Origin: Schistosoma mansoni
Lineage: Eukaryota; Platyhelminthes; Trematoda; Strigeidida; Schistosomatidae
Assembly (NCBI RefSeq): GCF_000237925.1
Contig: NC_031500.1
Span: forward strand, 12,363,753 to 12,427,752
Direction: 5' to 3'
DNA: 64,000 nt
Below the pieces are notes generated by a model. The model did not search any database, was not told where the DNA came from, and saw only the letters and a program-made list of their open reading frames with translations. Positions 13,101 through 22,673 of the stretch are shown here, one piece after another (the stretch's first letter is position 1; each line of letters opens with the position of its first letter). A program made the position numbers and the translations under genes.

Positions 13101-14967
13101 AGTAGGTATGATATTTATGATATTTAAACACATAAATATTGGTACAAGGAAGCACCGGATACATATGCAACGCACAAATCTCATTTGATTTGTGTGAGGG
13201 CTGTGATACTTTCCAGGTGGCCAGACTGAAGCAGGTGGTTTTCACATAGGGCCACACATGGAGCCTTTAACCCAAATGTCTAACCCACAAGGAGCATCGT
13301 GAGGAGATGCAGCCTCATGGTAGCCGGTGACCAACGATTGATTTATACGCCATTTGTTCCCTCAGGATACTGGAGCCGATGTGCACCATTGGTTTGGAAT
13401 GAGGGTTTTCCAACTCCCGTAGATAAGCTTTCCATGTCCACCAACCCTGTGAGAGTGCCGGACATTCTCTTTTCGTCCTCTCAATTTCGTAAACAACGCC
13501 AGTGCCACGAGAAGGCAATGAGTAGGACTTCCCTGTCAGAGGCTGTATAAGCGTGGCCATGTGAAAGCATTTGGAGAGGGAGACCTGACTCTACCCACTC
13601 TCGGCCATACCAGGGCATTCGGGGGTAATAATATAAAATACATAACGAACGATTTAGATTTCAGATTTATCTTCCAGTAGTTATCATAAAGAGTATGTTT
13701 AGTAAACCCATTATACTCTGTTGACATGTTAATATTCACACCTTAAGGAAAACAAAATATTAGGTTTCTTGGTATGAGAAGCAGTATAACTAAATGTTTC
13801 ATCGTGATGAATAAAAGTGAAAGCAAACCTAATCTACTGAGAGATTACAGTTGAGGACCTTTGAATCAATAACCTGATCATTCGTTAACAAATCTGTGAA
13901 AAATGGTTATTAATCTGATCTTCAAATCCCTTTATCCACATTGTGTTTTACACAATTGTTGTTGGATCTATCATTTTGTTTACGTAAAATCGAGTAAATT
14001 CACCGTACAAGATGATCTAATTACTATTTTTAGTACAAATATAGAATAAATTTCAAGCATAAACAGGAAAATTAAAAGTGTTCCAAATCAAAGTAGAACA
14101 GTTACACAGTACTCTATTCTATTCAATAATTATCCAATTGGATTCCATCCATAAAATAAAATATTTTTGAGTAATTTTGTTTAAACAGAAAGGATTGTTC
14201 AACCCTTCATTCATTGTCTGAAATAGATAACTGTTTCCACATGATATGGATTGGACTCCACTGGTCACTGCTTCCTACTAGAACTTATGAATTCAACTAT
14301 TAAAACTACTACAATCTCCATAAACTCCCATTCTGATAATAATCATGTGCTCACTAGTGACTAGTTTCAAGTTGAATTTTCTAGAGTTGTAATGAAAAGT
14401 CGTGACCAGTAGAGTCCAATCCATGTCGCTTCAAATAATGAACGAAGGGCAAAACAAGATCATGAATCGATTGAAGTTAGACATTAACACCGTTGATTGC
14501 CGGATCAGTAGTCTATAGTTTAGGCGTTCACTTGCGAGATCACAGGTTTTGGGTTCGAGTTCCCCATGCAGGATTGTGCATGCGCAGTGCTAAAGAGTCT
14601 GATACTAGGACAAAACAACTGTCAAACAGTACTCCTAGGTTCTTGGTGGTGGTCTAACATAGATCAACTAATGTATTCAACTATTCAAATTACTACAGTC
14701 TCTACAAATCCTCATTCTGATAAGAAAAGATTATTATAAACAAACATTCAGATTAGCTAAAACAATAATAAGAATACTAAATCTATACTAAACATTTGTT
14801 TGTCACAACTCGATAATTAGTTACATAATTCATGTCAAAATGAAAGAGAAAAAAACGTTTTTACATAACTTACCTTTCCAATATGGTGATAAGATTAAAC
14901 CAACACCTAATGTACATATTGCCATGATTACTGTAATTAAAAAACATAATAATCGAAAAATTGACAT
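4105..14967 (-). CDS. Four-TM membrane protein gene, 3 coding exons, 137 aa
   Basis: Exons on the minus strand are 14967-14874, 9264-9100 and 4259-4105 (94+165+155 nt = 138 codons with TAA). Donors are GTAAGT-like and acceptors are TATAG and TTCTAG. Both introns are phase 1 and the joined frame is open. The protein starts [10 protein letters not shown] and ends QMNRL. Hydrophobic segments lie near residues 5-26, 45-68, 75-98 and 105-127, separated by a short charged loop ([10 protein letters not shown]) and a basic loop (PSRTKK). This is a four-pass topology like claudin/PMP22-type proteins. The first extracellular loop is only ~18 residues and lacks the W-GLW-C-C signature, so family membership is not supported. 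A missed phase 1-1 exon in the 5.6-kb first intron could explain the short loop. The introns contain many SINEs, solo LTRs and an RTE copy. Seen: ORFs, splice sites, phases. Inferred: topology. Function unknown. Confidence 0.72.
4319..4545 (+). mobile_element. Hammerhead SINE (family B)
   Basis: Starts at CTCAGTGGTCTAG, has a tRNA-like B-box (GAGTTCGAATC), a nearly intact hammerhead (4403-4450), and a full tail ending AAAACCCCCTTCTGAT. The tail is the inverted complement of the GGGTTTTGTGG start seen in fold-back copies elsewhere. Located 5 bp upstream (plus-strand downstream) of the poly-pyrimidine tract before exon 3 of the four-TM gene. Confidence 0.85.
4403..4450 (+). ncRNA. Minimal hammerhead ribozyme in SINE, near-intact
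   Basis: Core CUGAGGA at 4411-4417. Stem II pairs GUCU (4418-4421) with AGAC (4429-4432), then GAAAC at 4433-4437. Cleavage is predicted after C4444 (AUC). Stem I pairs CACUG (4406-4410) with CAGUG (4445-4449). Stem III is the short ACGGCCAU, where one base change weakens the usual palindrome ACGGCCGU. The compensated stem II (GUCU/AGAC versus GUCC/GGAC elsewhere) is notable. Confidence 0.7.
4665..5178 (+). mobile_element. Solo LTR, older copy
   Basis: Aligns along its length with the LTR at 2688-3201 (shared GAATGGTAACTTTGAGGAC block; end GATAAAACA). Its 5' terminus is mutated and no target duplication can be seen, so it is older or truncated. Confidence 0.7.
5985..6172 (-). mobile_element. 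Hammerhead SINE (family B), minus strand
   Basis: Tail, decayed hammerhead (GACGAAACGG present, CUGANGA core lost) and tRNA-like head with GCGCGCGAGACCGAATG are readable on the minus strand. It lies 130 bp from another copy in opposite orientation at 6300. Confidence 0.75.
6300..6490 (+). mobile_element. Hammerhead SINE (family B), plus strand
   Basis: A-box region CGGTCCAGAGGTTAAGCG, B-box GATTCGAGTCC, then a hammerhead missing part of the catalytic core after CTGCTGA. GAAACGG and the tail remain. It forms an inverted pair with 5985-6172. Confidence 0.75.
6491..6871. other. AT-rich intron sequence
   Basis: Short imprecise repetition of a GAAATGCAAAT-like motif at 6670-6745; otherwise nothing recognised. 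Confidence 0.45.
6872..7718. repeat. Direct duplicate of 1-845 (copy 2)
   Basis: Second copy of the duplicated block, 6.87 kb downstream in the same orientation. It is uninterrupted and runs on into unique sequence. It includes the distinctive GCGCCAAGC segment near 7139 and ends within a MITE-like repeat. Confidence 0.9.
7621..7903 (-). mobile_element. MITE-like repeat (family A)
   Basis: Copies of the same ~280-300-bp unit lie at 745-845 (cut by the gap), 10090-10395, 49775-50921 (interrupted) and 55531-55810. In the best copy the ends are short inverted repeats (GTGTAGTG...CACTACAC). No coding capacity. The ends and any target duplication in this copy are too decayed to confirm. Confidence 0.5.
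8254..9035 (-). mobile_element. RTE-type (SR2-like) LINE, 5'-truncated
   Basis: The 3' end is a (TTAC)n run on the plus strand, i.e. a (GTAA)n tail. Minus-strand translation gives the RTE C-terminal blocks [31 protein letters not shown] and [12 protein letters not shown], with frame breaks. It stops 65 bp from the splice donor of exon 2 of the four-TM gene, in antisense to none (same strand as that gene). Confidence 0.85.
9340..9620 (+). mobile_element. Smα-like SINE with inverted 5' end, decayed ribozyme
   Basis: Begins with the inverted tail (AAATTCACT...GATTGTTTG) and continues into the head ACTCAGTAGCTAAGTGGATAAC, B-box region, the conserved GATGCAGGTACATCCAG, and CTGGATTCCACTGC. The hammerhead core is mutated (CUGACAA; GAAA lost). 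Flanks ATTTAACATTTTA and ATTTGACATTCTA look like a decayed target duplication. Confidence 0.75.
10090..10395 (+). mobile_element. MITE-like repeat (family A)
   Basis: Shares AATCTTGACTGTTCCTTCT, TATACTACTTATGTGGA and the start CACTAGTGGGGA with the copies at 49775 and 55531. No ORF. Confidence 0.6.
10396..11139. other. Intron sequence, nothing recognised
   Basis: AT-rich, no ORF or repeat family identified. Lies in intron 1 of the four-TM gene. Confidence 0.45.
11140..11335 (+). mobile_element. Hammerhead SINE (family B)
   Basis: B-box CCTGGGTTCGAGTTTC, hammerhead remnants (GTTGAGGAGTCC; GAGAC in place of GAAAC), GGCCGTCCAGTAC and the tail ending GAATTCAACTATT. Ribozyme broken. Confidence 0.8.
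11545..12121 (+). mobile_element. RTE LINE, internal fragment (pre-RT linker to RT start)
   Basis: Plus-strand translation gives a charged linker ([19 protein letters not shown]), then [40 protein letters not shown] and, after a frame change, the RT entry block [20 protein letters not shown]. The same RT entry block opens the long copy at 36045-37573. The fragment stops there and ends AAGTAAGTAA, resembling the family's 3' tail. A stop precedes 11761 and there is one frameshift. Confidence 0.8.
12122..13115. other. Intron sequence with one very decayed Smα-like segment
   Basis: Around 12440-12530 a weak match to the Smα ribozyme region is visible (TACATCCATCTGATTCATCCC...GATGAAATAC). The rest is AT-rich with nothing recognised. 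Confidence 0.35.
13116..13632 (-). repeat. Family C unclassified ~530-bp repeat
   Basis: Near full length: from AACACATAAATATTGGTAC to CATTCGGGGG on the plus strand. Aligns with copies at 3352, 22099, 39952, 42668 and 48287. ORFs in it are not conserved between copies. Confidence 0.8.
14455..14730 (+). mobile_element. Hammerhead SINE (family B), with leader and full 3' end
   Basis: Leader GTTAGACATTAACACCGTTG, tRNA-like head, B-box GGGTTCGAGTTCC, decayed hammerhead (GTGCTAAAGAGTC; CAAAACA), and 3' end through CCTCATTCTGAT. Located 140 bp from the donor of exon 1 of the four-TM gene. Confidence 0.75.
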
Positions 14968-15530
14968 TTTTCCTTTTCTTCTAATTTATTTTTGTGTTTG
15001 TTTTTTGTCTTCTTTAAGGCCGGGGGGGGGAGGGGCTGATAAACACCAAACAAAATGAAGTTAATTAGATTTTCTGTAATTTTCCTTTATAGAATTTTTT
15101 TTCTTTTTTCTTAACATAAATTTATAGAATATTGAAAATTATTTGATCGAAATTTGAACTCAAATTTTGAAAAATATTTAAATAGAAGCCATGGCAACTA
15201 TGATTTGTTTTGGTTTCTTCTTTTCTTTTTTTTTCTTTTCTCCTTTGTTGGCAACAATTTTTTATGGATATTTAGTTTCCACTGAATGTATATATATATA
15301 CCTATATCTATTCAGTATGCAAAATTTATGCAAAATAGTTATGAATGATTGATGATTGTCTCTTGTTTTTTTGTTTTTCTACTATTGGTGATAAGCGAAA
15401 TGAGTATATGAGTGCACATGACCTTGAAAGGGAATAATCGAAATGGTTTTTATGTAAAAAAAGGAAGTATATATGTACAGTAGTTTTGTATTGATTATTT
15501 TTGAAATAAATTGTGAAGTTGATTTTATAA

Positions 15531-16420
15531 TTGATTGATCACTGGGTGATGATCAATGTCATGGTATTTCGAGTCCTTCTTAGTTTAAATCGAATTCTAT
15601 CGACCATGTGATCGTGGATGCGCACTGTTGAGGAGTCCCACAACAGGATGAAATGGCCATATAGGGCTTCAAGCTTTTCCATGGTAGTCTAGCTTCAATG
15701 GACTCATGGTCTCAACTAATAATAATACACAATAGTTGTTCTCTACATTATTCGATTTTCGACTGTCAGTCATAATCACAATTCCTTACACTGATCATTT
15801 AACTTTAAAAAGTGTGTGAGCGTTCCAAAGTTATTTTAACGCTGCTCAAAGGTCGTCCATAAATTATATTCTGACCGTCAAATTTTTTTATACATTTGAT
15901 ATCACCTTGTCATGAAACTCGACATCCGACTTCATGTTTCCGCACTCCTACTTTCAATATACTTAGTAGTGTTGAGACATACCTCGCATTATTCCACTTA
16001 ATTCTAGCTAGCAAATACTCCATGTATCTACAATAGATTGGTCACTGGGTAGTGTTCAATGTCATGTGTGTCAGTTCGTTATTGGTACAGATCGAATTCT
16101 ATCGACCACGTTGCAATGTGACCACTAGTCTAGGTGACTCGACATTGTGTGCACTAAGTTGAGATGGGGTGGTAGTTGTAGGTAGTCGACAGGAGTTCTT
16201 GGACCTAGGTTTTGTGCTACTTAGCACTCGTCAGTAAAGTGTACCTACAATCTTGAGGGGACTGATGCTACCTAACGCACTCGATCCCATATCACCAAGT
16301 TTCACAATCACAGAGTTTACCACTGAGTTATCCGAGCCGTGACTGACGTCCTTTAGGGCTCAGATGTATTTTCAATTGATTGATCACTGGGTAGCACCTG
16401 AAACACACGACATTGATCAC
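15531..16420 (+). repeat. Degenerate tandem-like repeat plus a family B fragment
   Basis: The motif TTGATTGATCACTGGGT recurs at ~15531 and ~16374 and, with changes, at ~16032. The first two occurrences are followed by a shared ATCGAATTCTATCGACCA block. A 5'-truncated hammerhead SINE (15600-15722, ribozyme core CUGUUGAGGAG mutated) sits in the first unit. Unit lengths differ (~500 and ~340 bp). Confidence 0.5.
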
Positions 16421-16882
16421 TTTTCCGTTCAAACAAATGAAAATTGGAAAGTGAAGTGAATTTATTTCATTTACATGTACTTTATAAATTCATCCATTTG
16501 TGGTGATACAGAAGGTAGCTTACACCAGAATTACAGTATACAGGAGTAAAGCTTATGCATGTGAAAGCAAGCTATGTCACTGACTAATTTTTCGACAGAA
16601 ATGAATGTCGGTAGTAAGCAGACACACAACTTGCAATGAAATAATTACTGGCAATAAGACATTGGTCAACGGACACTCCGGTCACACAGTAACAAAACGC
16701 GGAAATCAAAAGACATCAAGAATTAGTCTGATATTCAAAGGATTGTTATTTTGAAAAGCTAACTTCAATTGAAAACAAACATTCGAATTGGGCGATTTCT
16801 ACCAGTTTACAGGAGTGATACGATATATGAAATGCAAAAAAGACAATTGCAATAATGATTGATTTCGGTACACAACAATTCT

Positions 16883-19578
16883 TCATGTTGTTCTGTACAG
16901 TGGACGTCCAGCGTAATTACCTCTGAAATCAAGTAAGAGAGATGAGAGCTGAGTAAGTTAATTAAGACGATGAGACTAAGTTGATCAGTGATTTTCTCAT
17001 ATTGATTTATTATGATTATCATTAAAGTTGAAACATCCACACATATTCAAACTGGTTACAATCAAAATCAACAATTATTGTTGATGATATTCATGAAACT
17101 ACTTGTAGATATCAGTAGGCAGATTATACGTAGAAATTTGAAAGGAGATATTCATCATCATGTCAAACACTGTGTAATATGAGTAATGGAAAATCCATTC
17201 TCATATTCATATGAATTCAATTGTTTGTAAAATATAGTGAAATTGGTATTCACAAGAGTTGAGTTCGTTGAACAATGAGTACTTTGTTGATGACCACTGA
17301 TTCATCGTCGATTACGTTACCATTCAGTTACATGACAAACGTAACTACAACAGATGAAATATGATTTGAGAGACTGACCAACTACAGTCCTGATCATAAT
17401 AGGGAAGATTCAAACAAACAATACCAACTGAATGATTTGCATTGGTTTACAAAAATAGGCAGTTGTTGTTACGGAAATAAAGATGCTAGGCAACAATTTC
17501 CAAGATAACAAATGTTTGTTTAGGTAGAAACGAGAGTTTTAGTAGACAAATAGATGTAGAATGAATGAGCAATATTGGCAAACAACATCCAAATCGAACT
17601 CCATTACAAACAACATCCGATCAGAACGCAATTATACAGGGAAGCTCAGGTCACAAATCAGTCAAGCAAATAGAAATGATCTTGATTATGACTTACCCAG
17701 GACCATAGTTACACACAATACTTAGTCCGTATGGGAAATTCGGACACTTCGTAACACCACATCCAACATCCGTAGTGTCTTCCCAAACAAGCTGCAATGA
17801 ACAAAAGGACAGTCAGCTAGTGAGTAGTGTGTCGGAAGAGAACACAGTTACATAAATCGTTCACATAAATCAACAGTCAAAGATCACATCGATTCGTTGG
17901 ACAGAGTGTAGATCATCTTTTTAACACAGACAAGAAGCGTGCTAACGAAAACTGCAACATTTCCAGTTTATGTAGATGTAAAAACGGATAGTTGGATACT
18001 ACACGTATCTATGTCAGACTGATTCATGAAACGACCACAATATCACTACTAACCAGTGTCTATACGACTTTGTCTGAAGTAGTTACTTCAACAAGAATGC
18101 TTTGTTGTTGTGTTAATGCTTACCTGAGTATAATGACCACACTGACCCATACGACAGGTTCTCGTGTAGAAGTCATAATTCTTGTATTCGTCCAACCATG
18201 ATTGAAATCCGCTTGATAGAAATGAAAAAACAATAGCAAACAATCGAAACATGAATCGGAACATTAGGAAAAATGAGCAGTCAGTTACAAGAGTATTATC
18301 ACATGTTTAAATGCGAAGAAAAAGGATCTCACTACACAGGTGTGCACGTCGATGAATATCATGCGATTACCACACACTGATTGACTGTGATGATGCCCAT
18401 CGACTGGGGATATTTGATTTGGTAAATCATGGTATATGAGATATTTGACTGTTCACCGTTTCCCTGTCACACACAGATGTGGGTACATTTTCGACAAGCA
18501 TGTGAATATCTGGATACGAAATCCAGATTATCTCAACACACCAGCCACGTCATTGATGCATGTCGATTAGATCAATATAACACTTCTGTGAATGCAGACC
18601 ACATGCTTGCAAGTTTGTGAGTTGAAGACATTCATATATTTAACACAATACATATGACACTTACGTCTTGATGTCTTTGGCACCGGCCCAATTCTGTCCA
18701 ACATATTGGAATTTCGGTATTTTACGATCAGCATTTGTATCATGTCCAACTTGGCATCGATCAGACAGATTTTGTGCTTTCCTTTCCAATTCCACATTCC
18801 ATTGCTGTAAACATTTGGTTAGTTAATGAGCAAATCAATCAGTTATTCAGTCAATTGATAATCTTATCATTGCTTTATTTACCTAACATCGATGAGGCGA
18901 ATGAAGTAGTATGAAATGTGACTCGTTGTCATCAGTGCTGTCACGTTGACGTGACATAATTAGGAGATTTTTATTTTGTCAACTAGTCAGTCAGAAACTG
19001 CAACAAATTGTTTGTGTGTTATGAGTTCATGTGAACCATGTGAGCGAAGTTTCTTTGCCTATCACGCACCATTTTCACCAACATACATATCACTAACCAC
19101 ACTCACTCAAACACAAACAAATACACAGCTAAGAACACTGTCTACGACCACACAATGATTTCGATCAGTGAGTTATCTACTGTACAACACATTACACCAA
19201 CAACTTCATTTCAGTTGCCAAAAGACTAATACCTGTAGTCAACCACAATCAACCACCTTCTCTCTCTCTCTAGATCTCTCATCTTTGATCTCTGTTCACA
19301 GTGAGACTAGTTGAAACATACACTGAAATCAATTTGTCTCAATCAAAACATAATTACTCAGAACACTCAGGGTAAACAATCATTCTACTCACCAGTGGTT
19401 TTATGGAGACTGCTCTCGGTTGTCCGAAAAGCTGACCATTTCGAACAGATTGTCTTGCTTTATTGTGAAGAGTTAACAACTCATTTCTCATCGTATCATC
19501 CAATTTCGCATGAACACAGCAACACACAAGTAAATACACCAACAACACGACTGATGAAAAATCGGAATAGGAAGACAT
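16883..19578 (-). CDS. Venom-allergen-like CAP/SCP-TAPS secreted protein, 5 exons, 182 aa
   Basis: Exons on the minus strand are 19578-19393, 18804-18665, 18211-18124, 17791-17697 and 16922-16883 (549 nt with TGA). All introns are GT-AG and the phases match. Residues 1-24 form a signal peptide (hydrophobic VVLLVYLLVCCCVHA), so the product is probably secreted. The CAP domain follows: LHNKAR near 37-42, KPLQWNVELERKAQ at 60-73, GQNWA at 98-102, CGHYTQLVW at 133-141, GCG at 148-150 and VCNYGPGGNY at 164-173. The mature chain has six cysteines (79, 128, 133, 149, 154, 165), enough for three disulfides. Of the usual CAP cavity tetrad, H83, E117 and H135 are present, but the Glu of the GEN motif is Gln99. 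Length, signal peptide and cysteines fit the secreted (group 1) schistosome VALs. These are small excretory/secretory proteins often proposed to bind lipids or act at the host interface; the exact role is not known from sequence. The member number cannot be assigned. Confidence 0.93.
17372..17440 (+). mobile_element. Smα-like SINE tail fragment
   Basis: GAGAGACTGACCAACTACAGTCCTGATCA...GGGAAGATTCAAACAAACAATACC matches the tail of the Smα copy at 40595-40902. It lies in the last intron of the VAL gene. Confidence 0.65.
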
Positions 19579-19639
19579 TTCGATGAGACTAGAGTTTCAC
19601 AGCTTATCTGACTTGTTTACTCACTTGTTTACTTTCACA

Positions 19640-19647
19640 TATATATA
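19640..19647 (-). promoter_or_regulatory. TATA box of the VAL gene
   Basis: The octamer TATATATA lies 62-69 bp upstream of the VAL start codon on the coding (minus) strand. That spacing would place transcription start ~30 bp further on and leave a 5' UTR of about 30 nt. Position and motif are seen; function is inferred. Confidence 0.5.
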
Positions 19648-19649
19648 CA

Positions 19650-21470
19650 CACCGTGAGATCTGGTCAATCAAAATAAGTCATAGTGACTAGACTAAACTA
19701 AACACTCATAAGTGTCAATTTGTCTTATGAATGTGGGATTATATTTGTGCAGAATATTAATCAGTCATGTAATCAGGTATGAATCAGTAGGCTAAAGGGA
19801 GGTGTCTACACAAGACGATGGTATTGAGAAAATCCTGATTGACGTTTACTTATAGGTTTTCTACAATAATGTGAAGATGATTATCAGTTTGTGGGATTAT
19901 GATTCACGAGTGACTCATGCTTCGGGACAAAACACAACGTTGACCGATAGTTCCATGAAAATTTAATCAGATTTTGCTGTCTTATAATTAAGGTTGCGTA
20001 ATGTGTGATCTGGGAAGTTATGTGAAGTGACGTGTTTGGTCGTTTATAGTCGGTTTGAGTTGATGACAGCTGACTGACTAGTCTAGTTCGATGCATTAAT
20101 CGTGATACGATTTGGGCACTTCAAAAACCACCTTTCTCTCAGTGATGTTGAACGGATGTGGCTTGTTGAGGTCGATTGATGTCTTCGTGGATAAATTGAG
20201 AGTGAAATCGATCAACATGATTGCATGTGATTCGACTTCCATTTAATAATGTTCGTTTGACATGTTACAAATTCCCGATGAGATGTGGCATCGAAATTCA
20301 ATGTTGATTTTGACTGAATATGTGGTAATTGTAGTATGTGTTACAGATATTTCTTTCTCACATATTGAGTGTCAAGCAATTGCAAAGTGAAGATATGAAT
20401 CAACGATGCGGAAATGATTTTCTGTCTCAATTCATCACATTGTGTAATCGATAATTCAATAATATGCGATAAAATGAAATCGTTAATTTTGGAATGATCG
20501 ACACCATCAAGTGAACATAAATTGGTAAACAGTAATAAAACGAGAATAAGTCTACCTGTGTTGATAAGTCGTGATTTCCAGACAACTTCGTCGTGCATAT
20601 CTGTGGCAAAGTAGATATTTACGTGTTGTATGAAAGTATTTTAGAACAGAAAGAGGATTGAAGGGGTGAGAACCTTTGATTAAGTTTATTCACATTCTCA
20701 TTATTCATACTTTCATTGTATAATTAGTAGATGACCCAAGTGTTGGACTTTTAAACTCATTTGACGGAAACTACTAACTGTTGTTGTTCGTTATGTCATC
20801 TAATAGTTATTGCTTAAGAGTTATATTTTGCTCATACACATCAATTTAACATATAACATGATCGTGTTTAAAGTTTGATTTGATGGTGGTGTGTTATGGG
20901 ATCTGATAGTTCGTGTATATAAGCCAACACGTGTCTGAGATGGATTGTGTGCTGTTATGTACTGTCTGTCGGACTGGACTGAACTGACTGGCTGTGAAAT
21001 ATTATTGAGTGTATACCACTATGATATGCACTGAACTTTAACAAAATTTTGTCATCGTTAATAAATTCTTTACAATATATGATTGTGCACATTTTAGTAA
21101 AAAGATATCTCAACTTCGGAATACCATTTTAGTTATAAATTCATTGTCTAATAATGTTATTAAGATGATAGGAAATCGTATGAGACGAAATTAAAAGGGA
21201 AGTATATCATGATTTATTGAAGGTAATAATAAGTCAACCAGATCAGAATGCATATAATGTGACAGAGATTGATCAGTTGCACTTCTTAATATAAGCATCG
21301 TATCAACTCAAGTCTTTACGTATACATTCATACACGTGTTACAAATTAGTGGCTGTCTGAACTTGATAGCTTATTAAATAATACTTTACGAGTTAAAGTC
21401 ATCGCTACTCCATTCTAGTTTTAATATGAACATCAACACTGGAGTTCAAATACCTCCAGTGAACTAGATC
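19650..21470. other. Repeat-poor region upstream of the VAL gene
   Basis: No mobile element recognised. A minus-strand ORF at 20341-20598 has a hydrophobic stretch and an amphipathic tail but no family match. Tandem SINE-like decayed words occur near 21430-21470. The rest is unassigned. Confidence 0.4.
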
Positions 21471-21934
21471 CAAATTGTTATATCTATTGAGTGCATTCTT
21501 GCCCAGTTGGTATATATGACGTTATGAGATCGCCAATTGGAGATTAGTGAATTTATCGATCAGAGCAGTGATACACAAAAGCCGTATGAGCAGTCTAGAG
21601 CACTTGTCAGTCGTGCTTTCTGCCTAGCCCAGTCAGTTAAATTCAGAAAACCAATAACAGCCTCTGCAATATGGATCATTATTCTCAAACATACTAGATT
21701 TATATATCAATCAAACAGACCGCATCGTACCATAAAATAGAAAGTAACATTTGTACAAGATTTAGCTAAATGTGGCTGTGAATATGGGGGACTGTAATTA
21801 ATAGACTTGGTATAACTCAAGAATGGTAAATCGTACAGTAATAGTCTATGGGTCAAAATAAAGCTCATAATAAAAAGAATATGAATAGTTAAGTTACTTA
21901 ACAATTATACAATAGGAAATATACATATCATACT

Positions 21935-22098
21935 GACTCAGTGGCCGAGTGGATAACGCGATGGCATTTGAAGCGAAAGGTACTGGGTTCGAGTCCCAGA
22001 CTGAACATCAACTCTGAGATGCAGGTACATCCAGCCGACGAATCCCAAGTAGGACGAAACGCGCGTCCTGGATTCCACTGCTAACCACTGTCCATCTG
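21935..22098 (+). mobile_element. Smα-like SINE nested in the LTR
   Basis: tRNA-like head CTCAGTGGCCGAGTGGATAAC (A-box) and GGGTTCGAGTCCC (B-box), then CATCAACTCTGAGATGCAGG and the hammerhead. It breaks off at CCATCTGCC and joins family C without spacer. Confidence 0.88.
22028..22075 (+). ncRNA. Smα-type hammerhead ribozyme, core mutation
   Basis: Stem I AUCCAG (22029-22034) pairs with CUGGAU (22068-22073); GAAAC at 22056-22060; cleavage site GUC at 22065-22067. The core reads CCGACGA instead of CUGACGA, i.e. the conserved U4 is C. Change at U4 is expected to abolish or sharply reduce cleavage. Confidence 0.75.
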
Positions 22099-22625
22099 CC
22101 CCCAAATGCACTGGTACGGCCGAGAGTGGGGAGAGTCCGCTCTCCATCTCTAATCGCTCTCATATGGACACGCGTATATAGCCTCTGACAGGGAAGTCCT
22201 ACTCACCGCCTTCTCGTGGCATTACTGTTGTTTACGAAGTTGAGAGGACGAAAAGCGAATGTCCGGCGCTTTAACCGGGTTGATGGATACGGAAAAGTCA
22301 CCTTGGGGGAGTTGGAAAACCCTGATTCCAAACCAATGTTGCACATCGGCTCCAGTATCGTGACGGAACGAATGGCGTATGAACCAATCGTTTGTCACCG
22401 GCTACCATGAGACTGCATCTCCTCACGATGCTCCACTGCCTTGTGGATCAGATCTTTAGATCAAAGGCTCCGGGTGTGGTCCCCTAAGGAAACCACTTGC
22501 TTCAGTTTGGGCACCTGGGCAGTATCACAGTCCTCACACAAATCAAATGAGATTTGTGCGGTGCATATGTATCTGGTGCCTATTTGTACCAATATTTATG
22601 TGTTCAAATAAATAAATAAATAAAT
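22099..22625 (+). repeat. Family C repeat with (AAAT)n tail
   Basis: Full-length copy in plus orientation, from CCCAAATGCACTGGTACGG to (AAAT)4-5 at 22606-22625. This copy sets the orientation of the family, since the simple tail marks the 3' end. Confidence 0.85.
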
Positions 22626-22673
22626 AGTCCTCAAATTTACCATTCATAGTTCTCTTCGGGATATAACACAAAT

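Larger units (their letters stand above)
21476..22668 (-). mobile_element. Solo LTR with 5-bp target duplication, interrupted by nested SINE and family C
   Basis: LTR arms are 21476-21934 and ~22626-22668, ~500 bp in sum, related to 2688-3201. Outer termini TGTTATAT and ATATAACA are flanked by the direct repeat CAAAT (21471-21475 and 22669-22673). The inside holds a Smα-like SINE followed directly by family C. The duplication brackets the whole composite, so the LTR was there first. Confidence 0.85.

Noticed and set aside
21950-22010. tRNA genes suggested by A- and B-boxes
   Set aside because: The boxes belong to SINE heads; no full cloverleaf or acceptor stem is present, and the sequence continues into the ribozyme.
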